Shown piece by piece: positions 39,728 to 49,350 of a DNA stretch of 64,000 bases. The DNA comes from Ferrovibrio sp. (GTDB lineage Bacteria > Pseudomonadota > Alphaproteobacteria > Ferrovibrionales > Ferrovibrionaceae), in the NCBI RefSeq assembly GCF_002796975.1, contig NZ_PEKV01000004.1:201597-265596 (forward strand), read 5' to 3'. Below the pieces are notes generated by a model that searched no databases, was not told the DNA's origin, and saw nothing but the letters and a program-made list of their open reading frames with translations. Position 1 is the stretch's first letter. Every line of letters begins with the position of its first letter. The position numbers and the translations under genes were made by a program.

Positions 39728-40765
39728 TTACTCCAGATAACCCTGCAGGCGCATCCAGTCGCCCAGTTCGCGGTTCACCGCCTCGGTGAGCGTCGGATCG
39801 AAATCCCTGCTGCGCCCGATATTCGCCTTGTCCAGCGACACCATGGCCGTGTTGAAGCGGTTCTCGACCTCCAGGAATGCAGCGACCGCGACCACGGTCT
39901 CGTCGGTTTTATGCACGAGGTCTTCGAGCCGTACTTCCAGCAGGCTGTCGGCCGGAACGCTGTCCTTCAATGCACGGTAGCTGCGGATCATGGCGGCACA
40001 GACCGATATGGCCAGCGGCTGATCGGATGGGAACCACGGCTGGCTGGTGAAGGACGACGCCACATCGCGCGGATCGCGGATCATGTGGATGAACTTCATC
40101 TTCGGATACAGCTCGTGCAGAAAATCGAAGTTGACGAAGTTCAGCGGCGTATCGTCGACCCAGCGCGATGCCTTGGCTGCGCTCACCGGCTGCGCATACA
40201 GTTCATCGAGGAATCGCCGACATTCGGCAAGTATCGCTTCGCGTGTGAAGGTCTTCGCCATGAAGAACGGCTTGAGCAAGCCATGGCTATCGACAATGCC
40301 ATCCGGCGCTATATGCGCCGCGATCCGCAGCAGGAAGGCTTTGGTGCAGGTGATGTAATGCTCGATGCCGAAGCCCTGCCCGATGGCATGGATCGAGCCG
40401 GGAATGGTGGGATTCTCGCGCTGGACGATCTCGAAGGCCTGCTGGAAGCCGAGCTTACGCTCCTTGCGCAGCTGGTTGAGGCGCTGGTTCAGTTCCGCGA
40501 CCGGAAAGCCGAACTGCTGCATCTGCTGCGCGCGCGACAGGAAGTCCTGGATGATGAAGTGAAACCGGGTGATGTCGTACCGGCCACTCAGGCGGTCCAC
40601 GATGTCCCTGAGGCCGCCATGCTCGACGATCAGCTTGTTCTCATGGCCCGGCAGGCAGAAATCGGCATGGGTGTTGAGCAGCTTCGCCATGATCGAGGTG
40701 CCGGAACGCCCCGTTCCGCCGATAAAGACCGGTCTGTCCAATTGCATTTGTAGCCCGATTCGCAT
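39728..40765 (-). CDS. Sulfotransferase family protein
   Basis: PVFIGGTGRSGTSIMAKLL (PAPS 5' loop), KFIHMIRDPRDVASSF (3' phosphate motif). Confidence 0.88.
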   Translation of the reverse strand: MRIGLQMQLDRPVFIGGTGRSGTSIMAKLLNTHADFCLPGHENKLIVEHGGLRDIVDRLSGRYDITRFHFIIQDFLSRAQQMQQFGFPVAELNQRLNQLRKERKLGFQQAFEIVQRENPTIPGSIHAIGQGFGIEHYITCTKAFLLRIAAHIAPDGIVDSHGLLKPFFMAKTFTREAILAECRRFLDELYAQPVSAAKASRWVDDTPLNFVNFDFLHELYPKMKFIHMIRDPRDVASSFTSQPWFPSDQPLAISVCAAMIRSYRALKDSVPADSLLEVRLEDLVHKTDETVVAVAAFLEVENRFNTAMVSLDKANIGRSRDFDPTLTEAVNRELGDWMRLQGYLE

Positions 40766-40878
40766 TCCTCAGCCTTTTTATACACGATCCTTGCTTTTCG
40801 CACCGCCAGTCAATCGAGCCCGAGGAACCTGACAACACGGTGCGGGTTTATCCTGCGACATTCTGCAGGAGATGCGAC

Positions 40879-41574
40879 ATGGACAGGCTCATCCCGGCCA
40901 CCGAACTGGCTAAACTGGCAAAGACACCCTTTCCCGGCGAGTCCGATGCCTATCACGCCGCGCGCGAAAATCTGCTGGCCGAGGAGATCGAATTCCGCCG
41001 CCACATGACGCGGCTGGCGGAGCAGCGCCGCGCCCTGCCGCCCGGCCCGGTGATCGAAAAAGATTACCGCTTCAGGGACGAGAACGGTTTCGAAGTCGGG
41101 CTGACCGAGCTGTTCGGCGACAAGGACACGCTGGTGACTTATTTCTGGATGTATGGGCCCGAACGCGACCGGCCCTGCCCGATGTGCACCAACCTGCTCG
41201 GCTCGCTCAACGGAAATGCGATGGACATCAAGCAGCGCGTGGCGCTGAAAATCCTCGGCCGCAGCAAGGTCGAGCGCCAGTTCCTGTTTGCGCAGGAACG
41301 CGGCTGGCGCGACCTCGATTTCATCCAGACCGTTGGCGACGAGTATGCCAACGATCTTGGCCTGCTGCGCGACGGCTACGAATATCCTGCGCTGACAGTC
41401 TATAAGCGCGATGGCGACAAAGTGCGGCTGTTCTGGGCCAGCGAGATGACAAAGGAAATGGCCGATCCCGGACAGGATCCGCGCGACGCACCCGATCTCG
41501 GCGTGCTGTGGCCGGTGCTCGACCTCACGCCGGGCGGGCGCGGCACCGACTGGTATCCGAAGCTGCGGTACTAG
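40879..41574 (+). CDS. DUF899 thioredoxin-like family protein
   Basis: LVTYFWMYGPERDRPCPMCTNLLGSLNGNAMDIKQRVAL. Confidence 0.78.
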   Translation: MDRLIPATELAKLAKTPFPGESDAYHAARENLLAEEIEFRRHMTRLAEQRRALPPGPVIEKDYRFRDENGFEVGLTELFGDKDTLVTYFWMYGPERDRPCPMCTNLLGSLNGNAMDIKQRVALKILGRSKVERQFLFAQERGWRDLDFIQTVGDEYANDLGLLRDGYEYPALTVYKRDGDKVRLFWASEMTKEMADPGQDPRDAPDLGVLWPVLDLTPGGRGTDWYPKLRY

Positions 41575-41585
41575 GTCAGCCCGCC

Positions 41586-42008
41586 TCAGGGACCGGGCGG
41601 GTCATCAGGATCGTCGAGTGCGGCGATCACTTCCACTTCGATCAGCAGGTCGGGATTGACCAGTGCGGTCACGCCAACCAGCGTGCTGGCCGGAAACGGC
41701 CCGTCGCCGAAACGCTTCGCCCGCGCCGCGCGCACCGGTGGCAGCAGTTCCGGTTTGAGCCCGACCACATAAGTCACCATCTTGAAGACATGCGGGAAGC
41801 CCAGGCCGACTGCGGCCAGCGCGATCTCCAGATTCCTGAATACCTGCTCGGCCTGCTTCCCAATATCGCCTTTGCCAACCACGTTGCCCTCGGCATCGAG
41901 CGCCACCTGGCCGGAGATATGCACATGCCGGCCGGCGCGCACTGCTGTGACATGCGTGTAGCCGGTCGGCTTCGACAGGCCGTCGGGATTGTGGTGGCTG
42001 ATGGGCAT
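41586..42008 (-). CDS. RidA family protein
   Basis: HITAVRAGRHVHISGQVALDAEGNVVGKGDIGKQAEQVFRNLEIAL-like RidA layout. Confidence 0.85.
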   Translation of the reverse strand: MPISHHNPDGLSKPTGYTHVTAVRAGRHVHISGQVALDAEGNVVGKGDIGKQAEQVFRNLEIALAAVGLGFPHVFKMVTYVVGLKPELLPPVRAARAKRFGDGPFPASTLVGVTALVNPDLLIEVEVIAALDDPDDPPGP

Positions 42009-42068
42009 GACATATCTCCTCTGCGGCACCCTATAGAAGCAAAGCTGCCGCAAAGGTCAAGACAGGTA

Positions 42069-42470
42069 CTATCTGGTGGCGCGCTCCCGTATGGCCCAGA
42101 GGGTGAGCGCGGCAGCAATGATTGCCGGCAGTGTCACGGCGGGGAAATCCTGAACGATCACCGACGGCCCGCAAATGCCGACGGCCACTTCCCACAAATG
42201 GAACAGGGCATGGCCCCAGAGCCAGACCGCCGCCGCGCCCCACATCAGCACGCGCAGATGCGGCCGTGCGGCACCGATCAGCATGGCGCTGCCGAGGAAA
42301 AGGAAAATCAGCCCGATATCGCGGAGGAAATGCTGATTGAACGGCCCGGTTGCCGTCACGCCCGGCACGATAAAATACCAGGCTTCCGGCGCCACCAGCA
42401 TGAATACGCCATTGGCTTCCATGGCGATGCCAAGCAATATCGCCAGAGCGATACACAAAGATGCGAACAT
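42069..42470 (-). CDS. Hypothetical small membrane protein
   Basis: Four hydrophobic segments. Confidence 0.65.
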   Translation of the reverse strand: MFASLCIALAILLGIAMEANGVFMLVAPEAWYFIVPGVTATGPFNQHFLRDIGLIFLFLGSAMLIGAARPHLRVLMWGAAAVWLWGHALFHLWEVAVGICGPSVIVQDFPAVTLPAIIAAALTLWAIRERATR

Positions 42471-42484
42471 GACCGCCTCCGGAT

Positions 42485-43237
42485 CTAGCGCTGCGCCGAC
42501 TGTGCGAGCCAGTCGCCGAAGCGCGTCGGCATGATACGGGCGCCGGCGCCGGGTGTGAGCGACTGGTCGTTCAGCAGCACACCGAAATAGGGTGCGGCCA
42601 CATCAACGACGATCTGGCGCGAATCCTTCGCGGCCGTCAGCGCCTGCTGTACCAGTTCGCTCATTGAGCGACGCTCGGGGCCGGCCACTTCAGCAATGTC
42701 GTTGATCGGCTCGGCCACAGCTACGTCGGCCAGCGCCTCGGCCACATCGTCCGAGACGATCGGCTGCATCAGTGCCGATGTCAGGCGTACGGTATCGCCC
42801 TGCGTGCCTGCCTGGGCAATGCCGCCCATGAATTCGAAGAACTGCGTGGCGCGCAGGATCGTATAGGGCACCTTGCCAGCCTTGATCAGGTCTTCCTGCA
42901 CCATCTTGGCGCGGAAATAGCCGCTGTCGAGCAGCCGTTCCGTACCGACGACTGACAGCGCAACATAATGCGCAACACCGGCGGCCGTTGCCGCCGCCAG
43001 CAGATTGCAGCTCGAGGCCTGGAAGAATTCCAGCACCGCCCTGTCCTCGAACGACGGCGAATTCGCCACATCGACCACGACCTGCGCGCCGGCAAGCGCA
43101 GTGGCGAGCCCTTCGCCGGTGACGGCGTTGATCCCGGTGGAGGGCGATGCGGCGATCACCTCATGGCCCTTGTGGCGCAGTTTGGCGACCAGCTTGGAGC
43201 CGATCAGGCCGCTGCCGCCGATAACGACGATTTTCAT
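42485..43237 (-). CDS. NmrA/SDR-like NAD(P)-binding protein
   Basis: MKIVVIGGSGLIGSKLVAKLRHKGHEVIAASPSTGINAVTGEGL. Confidence 0.87.
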   Translation of the reverse strand: MKIVVIGGSGLIGSKLVAKLRHKGHEVIAASPSTGINAVTGEGLATALAGAQVVVDVANSPSFEDRAVLEFFQASSCNLLAAATAAGVAHYVALSVVGTERLLDSGYFRAKMVQEDLIKAGKVPYTILRATQFFEFMGGIAQAGTQGDTVRLTSALMQPIVSDDVAEALADVAVAEPINDIAEVAGPERRSMSELVQQALTAAKDSRQIVVDVAAPYFGVLLNDQSLTPGAGARIMPTRFGDWLAQSAQR

Positions 43238-43442
43238 GGTGGTGTCCTTCGTTGCCATGGTAGGCGGCAGGCGCGCCCTTTTACTGGTCGAGGGCCCTGC
43301 CCGTTCATACGCAAAGACGAAGGATGATACGCCCGTGTGACAGGAAAACCGGGGAAATCTCAGGCCCGGCTAAAGCCCTGTTCCGCTTGGCAATCAGCCG
43401 AGACAACTGGGCTTAATCTTAATAATAAGCCCCATTCTCGAG

Positions 43443-44408
43443 TTAGTCGGCATCATCAGGAAGAAAAGACCAATCAGCCTCGGGAAAAACATGCCGCATA
43501 TTCTCATCAGTCGATAATGACAAGACAACGCTCGCCAAGATGTCTCGACCAATACGAACATGGCGATGAAATTCATCGGTCTCGTCGTATAAAATCGGCA
43601 TGGCCAAACTACCATCGAATCCTTCGAAAGGAAATTGACGACTTAAAAGCAACACGGGGAATGCGAATTTAAGAAAAATATAAACCGTGTCGACTGACAG
43701 AACTGATTTGTCACCCCAAATGCCCAACCAGTTTTCATCAACATGCTTTTCTTTAGGGGTTAATGTAGTAAAGAATCCACCGGCAAAACTTGGATGCGTC
43801 AGCCCTGATAGTATCACATGAGAACTGCGCCCCCAATTTCCAAACCACTCCGCAGTATCCTCATGTCCATCAAAAAAATCTCGCCAAGCGAGAGTAACCC
43901 TTTTACGAATCTTTCCTCCCCGCAGATACGCTCTCCAGAATTCTTCAGCACCTTCCGGGGTATTGCTCTTGATGAAGTCTTCCGAAAACTCTGGCTTATG
44001 AAGCAATGCCACCAGAACTTCCATATATTCTGAAACAGACCTCAGAAGTGATCGAGAAGCTGTATCAAAGCCTAATAAAATTAGGTGACGTATTGCAGTC
44101 CCATCCGCGATGATCTTGCATAATATTAAAGTGACGGATTTCTCAAAATCCGTCATCTCCCCGGTTTTATCTCTCTTTGCATACACAAGAGTGTTTAAAC
44201 TGATGAACCAGCTCAGGCACTCATCAAAAATAGAAATCCAAAGATCAAGCGAAGGAAGAGATAAAGCATTATTTCTCTGCATCGAATGCGCAACAAGATC
44301 GCTTATCGCGACTCCGACACGCTCTCCATTCTCAATTGGGAACCCCCTATCCGCCCACATCTTCCTCAAATGAACTTCAAAATCTGCTTTACTCAGCAAA
44401 TCTCTCAT
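43443..44408 (-). CDS. Orphan protein in low-GC islet, DUF5677-like by eye
   Basis: 321-aa ORF in visibly AT-richer DNA; IRHLILLGFDTASRSLLRSVSEYMEVLVALL ... SHVILSGLTHPSFAGG. Confidence 0.65.
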   Translation of the reverse strand: MRDLLSKADFEVHLRKMWADRGFPIENGERVGVAISDLVAHSMQRNNALSLPSLDLWISIFDECLSWFISLNTLVYAKRDKTGEMTDFEKSVTLILCKIIADGTAIRHLILLGFDTASRSLLRSVSEYMEVLVALLHKPEFSEDFIKSNTPEGAEEFWRAYLRGGKIRKRVTLAWRDFFDGHEDTAEWFGNWGRSSHVILSGLTHPSFAGGFFTTLTPKEKHVDENWLGIWGDKSVLSVDTVYIFLKFAFPVLLLSRQFPFEGFDGSLAMPILYDETDEFHRHVRIGRDILASVVLSLSTDENMRHVFPEADWSFLPDDAD

Positions 44409-44438
44409 GTGAGGCGTCCTAAAGAGTTCTTCTGAATA

Positions 44439-45620
44439 TTAACCATTATACTTGATCTTCACCCTATCCGCCGCCGCCTTCGCCGCCTTGCGCGCCGTGT
44501 CGGTGTCGCCGTTTTTCGCCAGCGCCAGCGCCACGCCCATGCGGCGATAGGGCCGCGTGGTCGGTTTGTTGAAAATGCGCAAGTCGATGTCGATTCCGGC
44601 AGGTGCAGAGCCCAGCGCATCGGCCAGGCCATCCACGCTGAAATCGGTGCTGTCGCGGTCGGCCAGGATCACCGCCGAGGCGGCCGGGCCATGCTGGGTG
44701 ATGCTGGGGATCGGCAGGCCGAGAATGGCGCGGGCATGCAGGTCGAACTCGGTCAGGTTCTGCGAGATCATCGTCACCATGCCGGTGTCATGCGGGCGCG
44801 GCGACAGTTCGGAGAAGATCACTTCATCATCCTTGATGAAGAATTCGACGCCGAAAATGCCGTAGCCGCCGAGATTGTCGACCACCGCCTTGGCCTGGCG
44901 CTGCGCTTCCGCAATCGCCTTATCCGACATCGGTGTCGGCTGCCAGCTTTCCATATAGTCGCCGCGCTCCTGCCGGTGGCCGATCGGCGGGCAGAAGATC
45001 ACGCCCTGGCGCGTGCGGATGGTCAGCAGCGTGATCTCGTAGTCGAAGTCGATGAAGGCCTCGACGATCACGCGCTTGCGGTCGCCGCGCATGCCGGCCA
45101 CGGCATAGTCCCAGGCCTTGTCGATATCGCCCGGCCCCTTCACCGTACTCTGGCCCTTGCCCGAGGACGACATCACCGGCTTTACCACGCAGGGAATGCC
45201 GACCTTGGCGACAGCGTCGCGTATTTCCTCCAGGCTTTCGGCATAGAGGAATTTCGAGGTCGGCAGGCTGAGTTCATTGGCGGCAACGTCGCGGATACGG
45301 TCGCGGTTCATGGTCATCAGCGTGGCGCGCGCCGAGGGCACCACATTCTGGCCGCGATCTTCGTAGTCCTTCAGCACCTCGGTGCGGATCGCCTCCACTT
45401 CCGGCACGATGAAGTCGGGCTTGTGCTTGTCGATGGCCGCACCGAGCGCGGCACCATCCAGCATGGAGAAGACCTCGAACTCATCGGCCACCTGCATGGC
45501 GGGTGCCCCGGCATAGGCATCGCAGGCGACCACATGAGCGCCGAGCCGCTTGGCCGAGATCACGAATTCGCGGCCGAGTTCGCCCGAGCCGAGAAGGAGG
45601 ATTTTCTTGATGGCGGCCAT
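44439..45620 (-). CDS. purT: Formate-dependent phosphoribosylglycinamide formyltransferase PurT
   Basis: ILLLGSGELGREFVISAKRLGAHVVACDAYAGAPAMQVADE; ATP-grasp VVKPVMSSSGKGQSTVKG. Confidence 0.95.
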   Translation of the reverse strand: MAAIKKILLLGSGELGREFVISAKRLGAHVVACDAYAGAPAMQVADEFEVFSMLDGAALGAAIDKHKPDFIVPEVEAIRTEVLKDYEDRGQNVVPSARATLMTMNRDRIRDVAANELSLPTSKFLYAESLEEIRDAVAKVGIPCVVKPVMSSSGKGQSTVKGPGDIDKAWDYAVAGMRGDRKRVIVEAFIDFDYEITLLTIRTRQGVIFCPPIGHRQERGDYMESWQPTPMSDKAIAEAQRQAKAVVDNLGGYGIFGVEFFIKDDEVIFSELSPRPHDTGMVTMISQNLTEFDLHARAILGLPIPSITQHGPAASAVILADRDSTDFSVDGLADALGSAPAGIDIDLRIFNKPTTRPYRRMGVALALAKNGDTDTARKAAKAAADRVKIKYNG

Positions 45621-45762
45621 GGTCGCGGTTCCCTGCTTGCGTCTGCGTCAGGTCGCCGAGTCGGCGCACCCGTCCCGGGCAGGCTTATAGCAGCACAGGG
45701 GGTAAAAATGCAGGGCCGGCGCGGGTTTCAGACCGGCCGGCCCTGTTGATAACTTGCGGATT

Positions 45763-46986
45763 TCAGGCCGTGGCAGCCACCACCTGAGGACGACGCAGCG
45801 GCCGGAAGGTCAGGGCGATCAGCACCGCGCCCAACCCCATGGCCCAGGCGCCGACATAGAGCCAGCGGTAGCCATCGAACAGGTCGAAGATCAGGCCACC
45901 CACCAGCGGCCCGGTCGACATGCCAAGGCTGCCGGCCATGGCGATGCCGCCGATCACCGTGCCCATCATATGCAGCGGGAAATTCTCGCGCGCGATCACC
46001 GAATAGAGCGGCATCACGCCGGCATAGATGAAGCCGAACAGGGCGGCCACCGCATAGAAGGTGCCGAGATCGCGCGCGACCAGGAAGCCCAGGGCGGCGA
46101 AAGCCTGCACCAGCAGACCGAGCACCAGCACGCGCTTGGCGCCGAAGCGGTCGCCCATGATGCCGAAGCCAAGACGGCCGGCGAGGCCCGCAAGGCCTTC
46201 GACGCTGTAGATCGACACGGCGGTCAGCAGCGGAATGCCGCAGGTGACGGCATAGCTGACGGTGTGGAAGATCGGGCCGGCATGAGTCGCGCAGCAGAAG
46301 AAGTTGGTGGCCAGCAGGATGATGAAGGCCGGCGAACGCAGCACCTGGCCGAGCGTCAGGTCGCCATCAGCCGCGCCGTTGTCTTCCGTCGTTTTGGATG
46401 CGGGGCTTTGCAGCGCCGGCGCGCGGCGCACCAGCAGCGCGGCGGGAATCATCAGCACGGCGGCCAATACGGCGATCATCAGCATGGCACTGCGCCAGTC
46501 GTAAGTCGTCACCAGCCAGCCGGCCAGCGGCGACATGGTCATCGGCGCGACGCCCATGCCGGCCGAAACCAGCGAGACGGCGAGGCTGCGATGCGTGTCG
46601 AACCAGCCCGTGACCGCCGCCATCATCGGCGCGAAGATCCCCGCCGTGCCGCCGCCGACGATGAGTCCGAACACCATCTGGAACATGAGCAGCGACGAGG
46701 CATGGCTGGCCAGCGCCAGACCGGCGGCAAGAATGACGGAACCCGACAGCACCACGACACGCGGGCCGTATCGATCCGACAGGTTACCCCAGACCATGCT
46801 GCCCAGCGCCATGGCGAGGAAGGCGATGGTCATCGCCGTGGAGATGCCGGCCACCGACCAGCCGGTGTCATGCGAGATCGGCTGCAGGAAAACCGGCAGC
46901 GAAAACATCGCGCCGATGGCCACGCAGCTGAGCAGGCCGCCTGCCGCCACGATCACCCACCTGTAGTGTGACTGCAGCTTGGTCAT
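45763..46986 (-). CDS. MFS transporter
   Basis: 12 hydrophobic segments; GNLSDRYGPRVVVLSGS, GRLGFGIMGDRFGAKRVL. Confidence 0.9.
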   Translation of the reverse strand: MTKLQSHYRWVIVAAGGLLSCVAIGAMFSLPVFLQPISHDTGWSVAGISTAMTIAFLAMALGSMVWGNLSDRYGPRVVVLSGSVILAAGLALASHASSLLMFQMVFGLIVGGGTAGIFAPMMAAVTGWFDTHRSLAVSLVSAGMGVAPMTMSPLAGWLVTTYDWRSAMLMIAVLAAVLMIPAALLVRRAPALQSPASKTTEDNGAADGDLTLGQVLRSPAFIILLATNFFCCATHAGPIFHTVSYAVTCGIPLLTAVSIYSVEGLAGLAGRLGFGIMGDRFGAKRVLVLGLLVQAFAALGFLVARDLGTFYAVAALFGFIYAGVMPLYSVIARENFPLHMMGTVIGGIAMAGSLGMSTGPLVGGLIFDLFDGYRWLYVGAWAMGLGAVLIALTFRPLRRPQVVAATA

Positions 46987-47064
46987 CCCTCGTCTCCGTT
47001 CCTGATCAGGCGCTGGTGTAAAGACGTGCCGGTGGCATGCCATCCGACATCGCAGGCCGAAATA

Positions 47065-47487
47065 TTATGAAGATGGCGGCATTTTCTCGAATTTGGTCAA
47101 AGCCGGATCAAGCTGGTCCCAGCCATGGCCGCGGCTGGCATAGGTCACCACCTGCGGCTGGAACCGCTCCGGTTCATCCAGGCTGGCGGCATGGACGGTG
47201 ATGACATCCGGCATCGCCGGATAGGTCTGGTAGACCGGCGAACCGCAGGTGGGGCAGAAGCTGCGTGTCTTCACCTTGCCGCTGTCGGCGACCATATCCC
47301 AGGTCGTCGCCTTGCCGCTCAGCTGTACATCCTGGCGGCCGACAAAACTCAGGTAAGACCCATGACCGGTGCCGCTCTTATGCTGGCACTGACGGCACTG
47401 GCAGTGGTTGGAAAACACCGGCTCGGTCGGGATTTCATAGCGGACAGCGCCGCACATGCAGCCGCCAGTATAAGGCTTGGTCATCAT
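47065..47487 (-). CDS. GFA family protein
   Basis: GGCMCGAVRYEI, NHCQCRQCQHKSGTGHGSYL, FCPTCGSPVYQTYP. Confidence 0.92.
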   Translation of the reverse strand: MMTKPYTGGCMCGAVRYEIPTEPVFSNHCQCRQCQHKSGTGHGSYLSFVGRQDVQLSGKATTWDMVADSGKVKTRSFCPTCGSPVYQTYPAMPDVITVHAASLDEPERFQPQVVTYASRGHGWDQLDPALTKFEKMPPSS

Positions 47488-47559
47488 GGACTCCGTTGGG
47501 CGCAGTTGTCCTGTCCGCTGGATGCCAGCGGCGGAACAGTTCAGATCGGGTGGGTTAAC

Positions 47560-48039
47560 TCAGTTCTGCTCGGCAGCCACGGTGCTGAGAGTTTGGACAC
47601 ATTTGACCCAGCCCTTGCCCATATTGGTGTAGGCCGTGTCGTTCTTCGGCAGCACGAAGCCGGAATGCTCCATGCGCAGCCGTGTGCCGGTCTGCACGCG
47701 GCGCAAGGTGAAAGTCACGACGGTGTCGAGTTTCGAACCGTAACCGACATTGCCCTCATCGCCACCGCGCCAGGCAAAGGCGAAGCGTTCGAGCGGCAGC
47801 ACTTCCAGCACTTCGCAGCGGATGAAGCCGTCCCAGGCGCCGGCCGGCGTGGTCTGGAAGGTGAAGCGGTTGCCCACCACCGGTTCGAAGCCGGTCGGCT
47901 TCATCATCCAGCGCCCCATCAGGTCGCCGTTGGTAATCGCTTTCCACAGCACCTCGGCGCCATGCGGGAAAACTTCGTCGATGACGATGGAAGTGGCGTC
48001 GGTGGACTGCATGTCGGATTTCACGGCGATGTTGTTCAT
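47560..48039 (-). CDS. AHSA1/SRPBCC domain protein
   Basis: IVIDEVFPHGAEVLWKAITNGDLMGRWMMKPTGFEPVVGNRFTFQT. Confidence 0.87.
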   Translation of the reverse strand: MNNIAVKSDMQSTDATSIVIDEVFPHGAEVLWKAITNGDLMGRWMMKPTGFEPVVGNRFTFQTTPAGAWDGFIRCEVLEVLPLERFAFAWRGGDEGNVGYGSKLDTVVTFTLRRVQTGTRLRMEHSGFVLPKNDTAYTNMGKGWVKCVQTLSTVAAEQN

Positions 48040-48386
48040 GGATCGATTTCCCTGAGTACGGCACGCAGCCTGTCGAAGTTGTCGCGCCAGAAGGCGCTGT
48101 AATGGTTCATCCAGTCGGCCAGCGGCGTCAGCCCTTCCGGCTGCGCCCGGTAGTAAACGTTGCGGCCCTCGGGCCGTTCGATCACCAGGCCGGCCTGCTT
48201 CAGCGACTTCAGATGCTGCGAGATGGCGCCCTGGGTGACGCCGCTCCCCTTGGTCAGTTCGGCGACGGTGATTTCCTTGCCCCCGGCCACGCGCTCGAAC
48301 ACCGCCCGGCGGGTGGGATCGGCGAGCGCGCGCATCACGGCGGAGATATCGATAGGTTCGGCGTTCATGGACATCACATTAGTCAT
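48036..48386 (-). CDS. ArsR family transcriptional regulator
   Basis: ALADPTRRAVFERVAGGKEITVAELTKGSGVTQGAISQHLKSLKQAGLVIERPEGRNVYY. Confidence 0.92.
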   Translation of the reverse strand: MTNVMSMNAEPIDISAVMRALADPTRRAVFERVAGGKEITVAELTKGSGVTQGAISQHLKSLKQAGLVIERPEGRNVYYRAQPEGLTPLADWMNHYSAFWRDNFDRLRAVLREIDP

Positions 48387-48411
48387 CACTTATTGATTAG
48401 TCAATACTAAT
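48378..48411. promoter_or_regulatory. ArsR operator candidate
   Basis: ATTAGT...ACTAAT and ATTGA-TTAG-TCAAT; TGACTAAT occurs twice as a direct repeat on the minus strand. Confidence 0.5.
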
Positions 48412-48499
48412 TTATAGTCCCGCAGATTATTTTCAGGCACCTGTCGGAACCGGGCTCCCGCGCACGTCCTTGGATGGACTCTGGCGAAAGGAACATCCA

Positions 48500-48976
48500 A
48501 TGCAGGTTACGCAGTGTCTGTGGTTCGACAAGGACATGGAGGCCGCGCTCCGCCTCTACACATCCCTGATCCCCGGCTCATCACTCGACTGGGGCTCGGC
48601 GCTGCCCGCTGAATCGCCCAGCGGTCCGCCCGACAGCGTGAAGATCGCCGGCTTCACCCTCGGCGACCAGCGCTACATGGCGTTCCAGGCGGCCGGACGG
48701 CCCGGTGCGTTCAATCACTGCGTTTCAATCATGATCGAATGCGACACCCAGGCCGAGATTGACCGGCTGTGGGAAGCGCTGGGCAAGGACGGCCAGTACG
48801 AACAATGCGGCTGGCTGCGTGATCGCTGGGGCCTTGCCTGGCAGATTCAGCCGAAACTGCTGGGCGAGCTGACGCGCGGCCCGGACAAGGCCGTGGCCAA
48901 GCGCGTCACCGAAGCCATGCTGAAGATGGTGAAGATCGATATCGCCGCGCTGGAAGCCGCAGCGAAGGGAAGCTAG
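48500..48976 (+). CDS. VOC family (PhnB-like) protein
   Basis: MQVTQCLWFDKDMEAALRLYTSLIPGSSLDW...WGLAWQIQPKLLGEL. Confidence 0.87.
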   Translation: MQVTQCLWFDKDMEAALRLYTSLIPGSSLDWGSALPAESPSGPPDSVKIAGFTLGDQRYMAFQAAGRPGAFNHCVSIMIECDTQAEIDRLWEALGKDGQYEQCGWLRDRWGLAWQIQPKLLGELTRGPDKAVAKRVTEAMLKMVKIDIAALEAAAKGS

Positions 48977-49350
48977 GCCTTCCTGTTCAGCGCGGCGGCG
49001 GCACGCACCAATGCCTTGAATGCCGTCGCGCTGATCTTCTCGCCTTCATGAATGTCGATGGCACGGCGGGCGTTGCCTTCCAGGCTGGCGTTGAACAGGC
49101 CCTTCGGGTCTTTGACTTTCGCGCCCTTCATGAAGGTCAGCTTGACGACGGCCTTGTAGGTCTCGCCGGTGCAGAGGATGCCGTTGTGCTCCCAGACCGG
49201 CACACCGCGCCACTTCACCGTCTCGACTACATCGGGCAGCGCCGCCTTGATCAGCGCACGGACCTGCGCCAGCGTCTCGCCGCGCCAGTCGCCGAGATCT
49301 TTGATCTTCGCGTCGATCAGTTGCGCGGGTGTCGTTTCTTTTGCAGCCAT
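48973..49350 (-). CDS. DUF1801-like protein
   Basis: RALIKAALPDVVETVKWRGVPVWEHNGILCTGETYKAVVKLTFMKGA. Confidence 0.78.
   Translation of the reverse strand: MAAKETTPAQLIDAKIKDLGDWRGETLAQVRALIKAALPDVVETVKWRGVPVWEHNGILCTGETYKAVVKLTFMKGAKVKDPKGLFNASLEGNARRAIDIHEGEKISATAFKALVRAAAALNRKA

Noticed and set aside
43409-43432. GGGCTTA...TAAGCCC hairpin after the DUF5677-like gene as a confident terminator
   Set aside because: No U-tract on the minus strand; cannot distinguish it from chance in AT-rich DNA.
48392-48405. FNR box reading of ATTGATTAGTCAAT
   Set aside because: Spacing is TTGA-N4-TCAA rather than the required TTGA-N6-TCAA; better explained as an ArsR operator.
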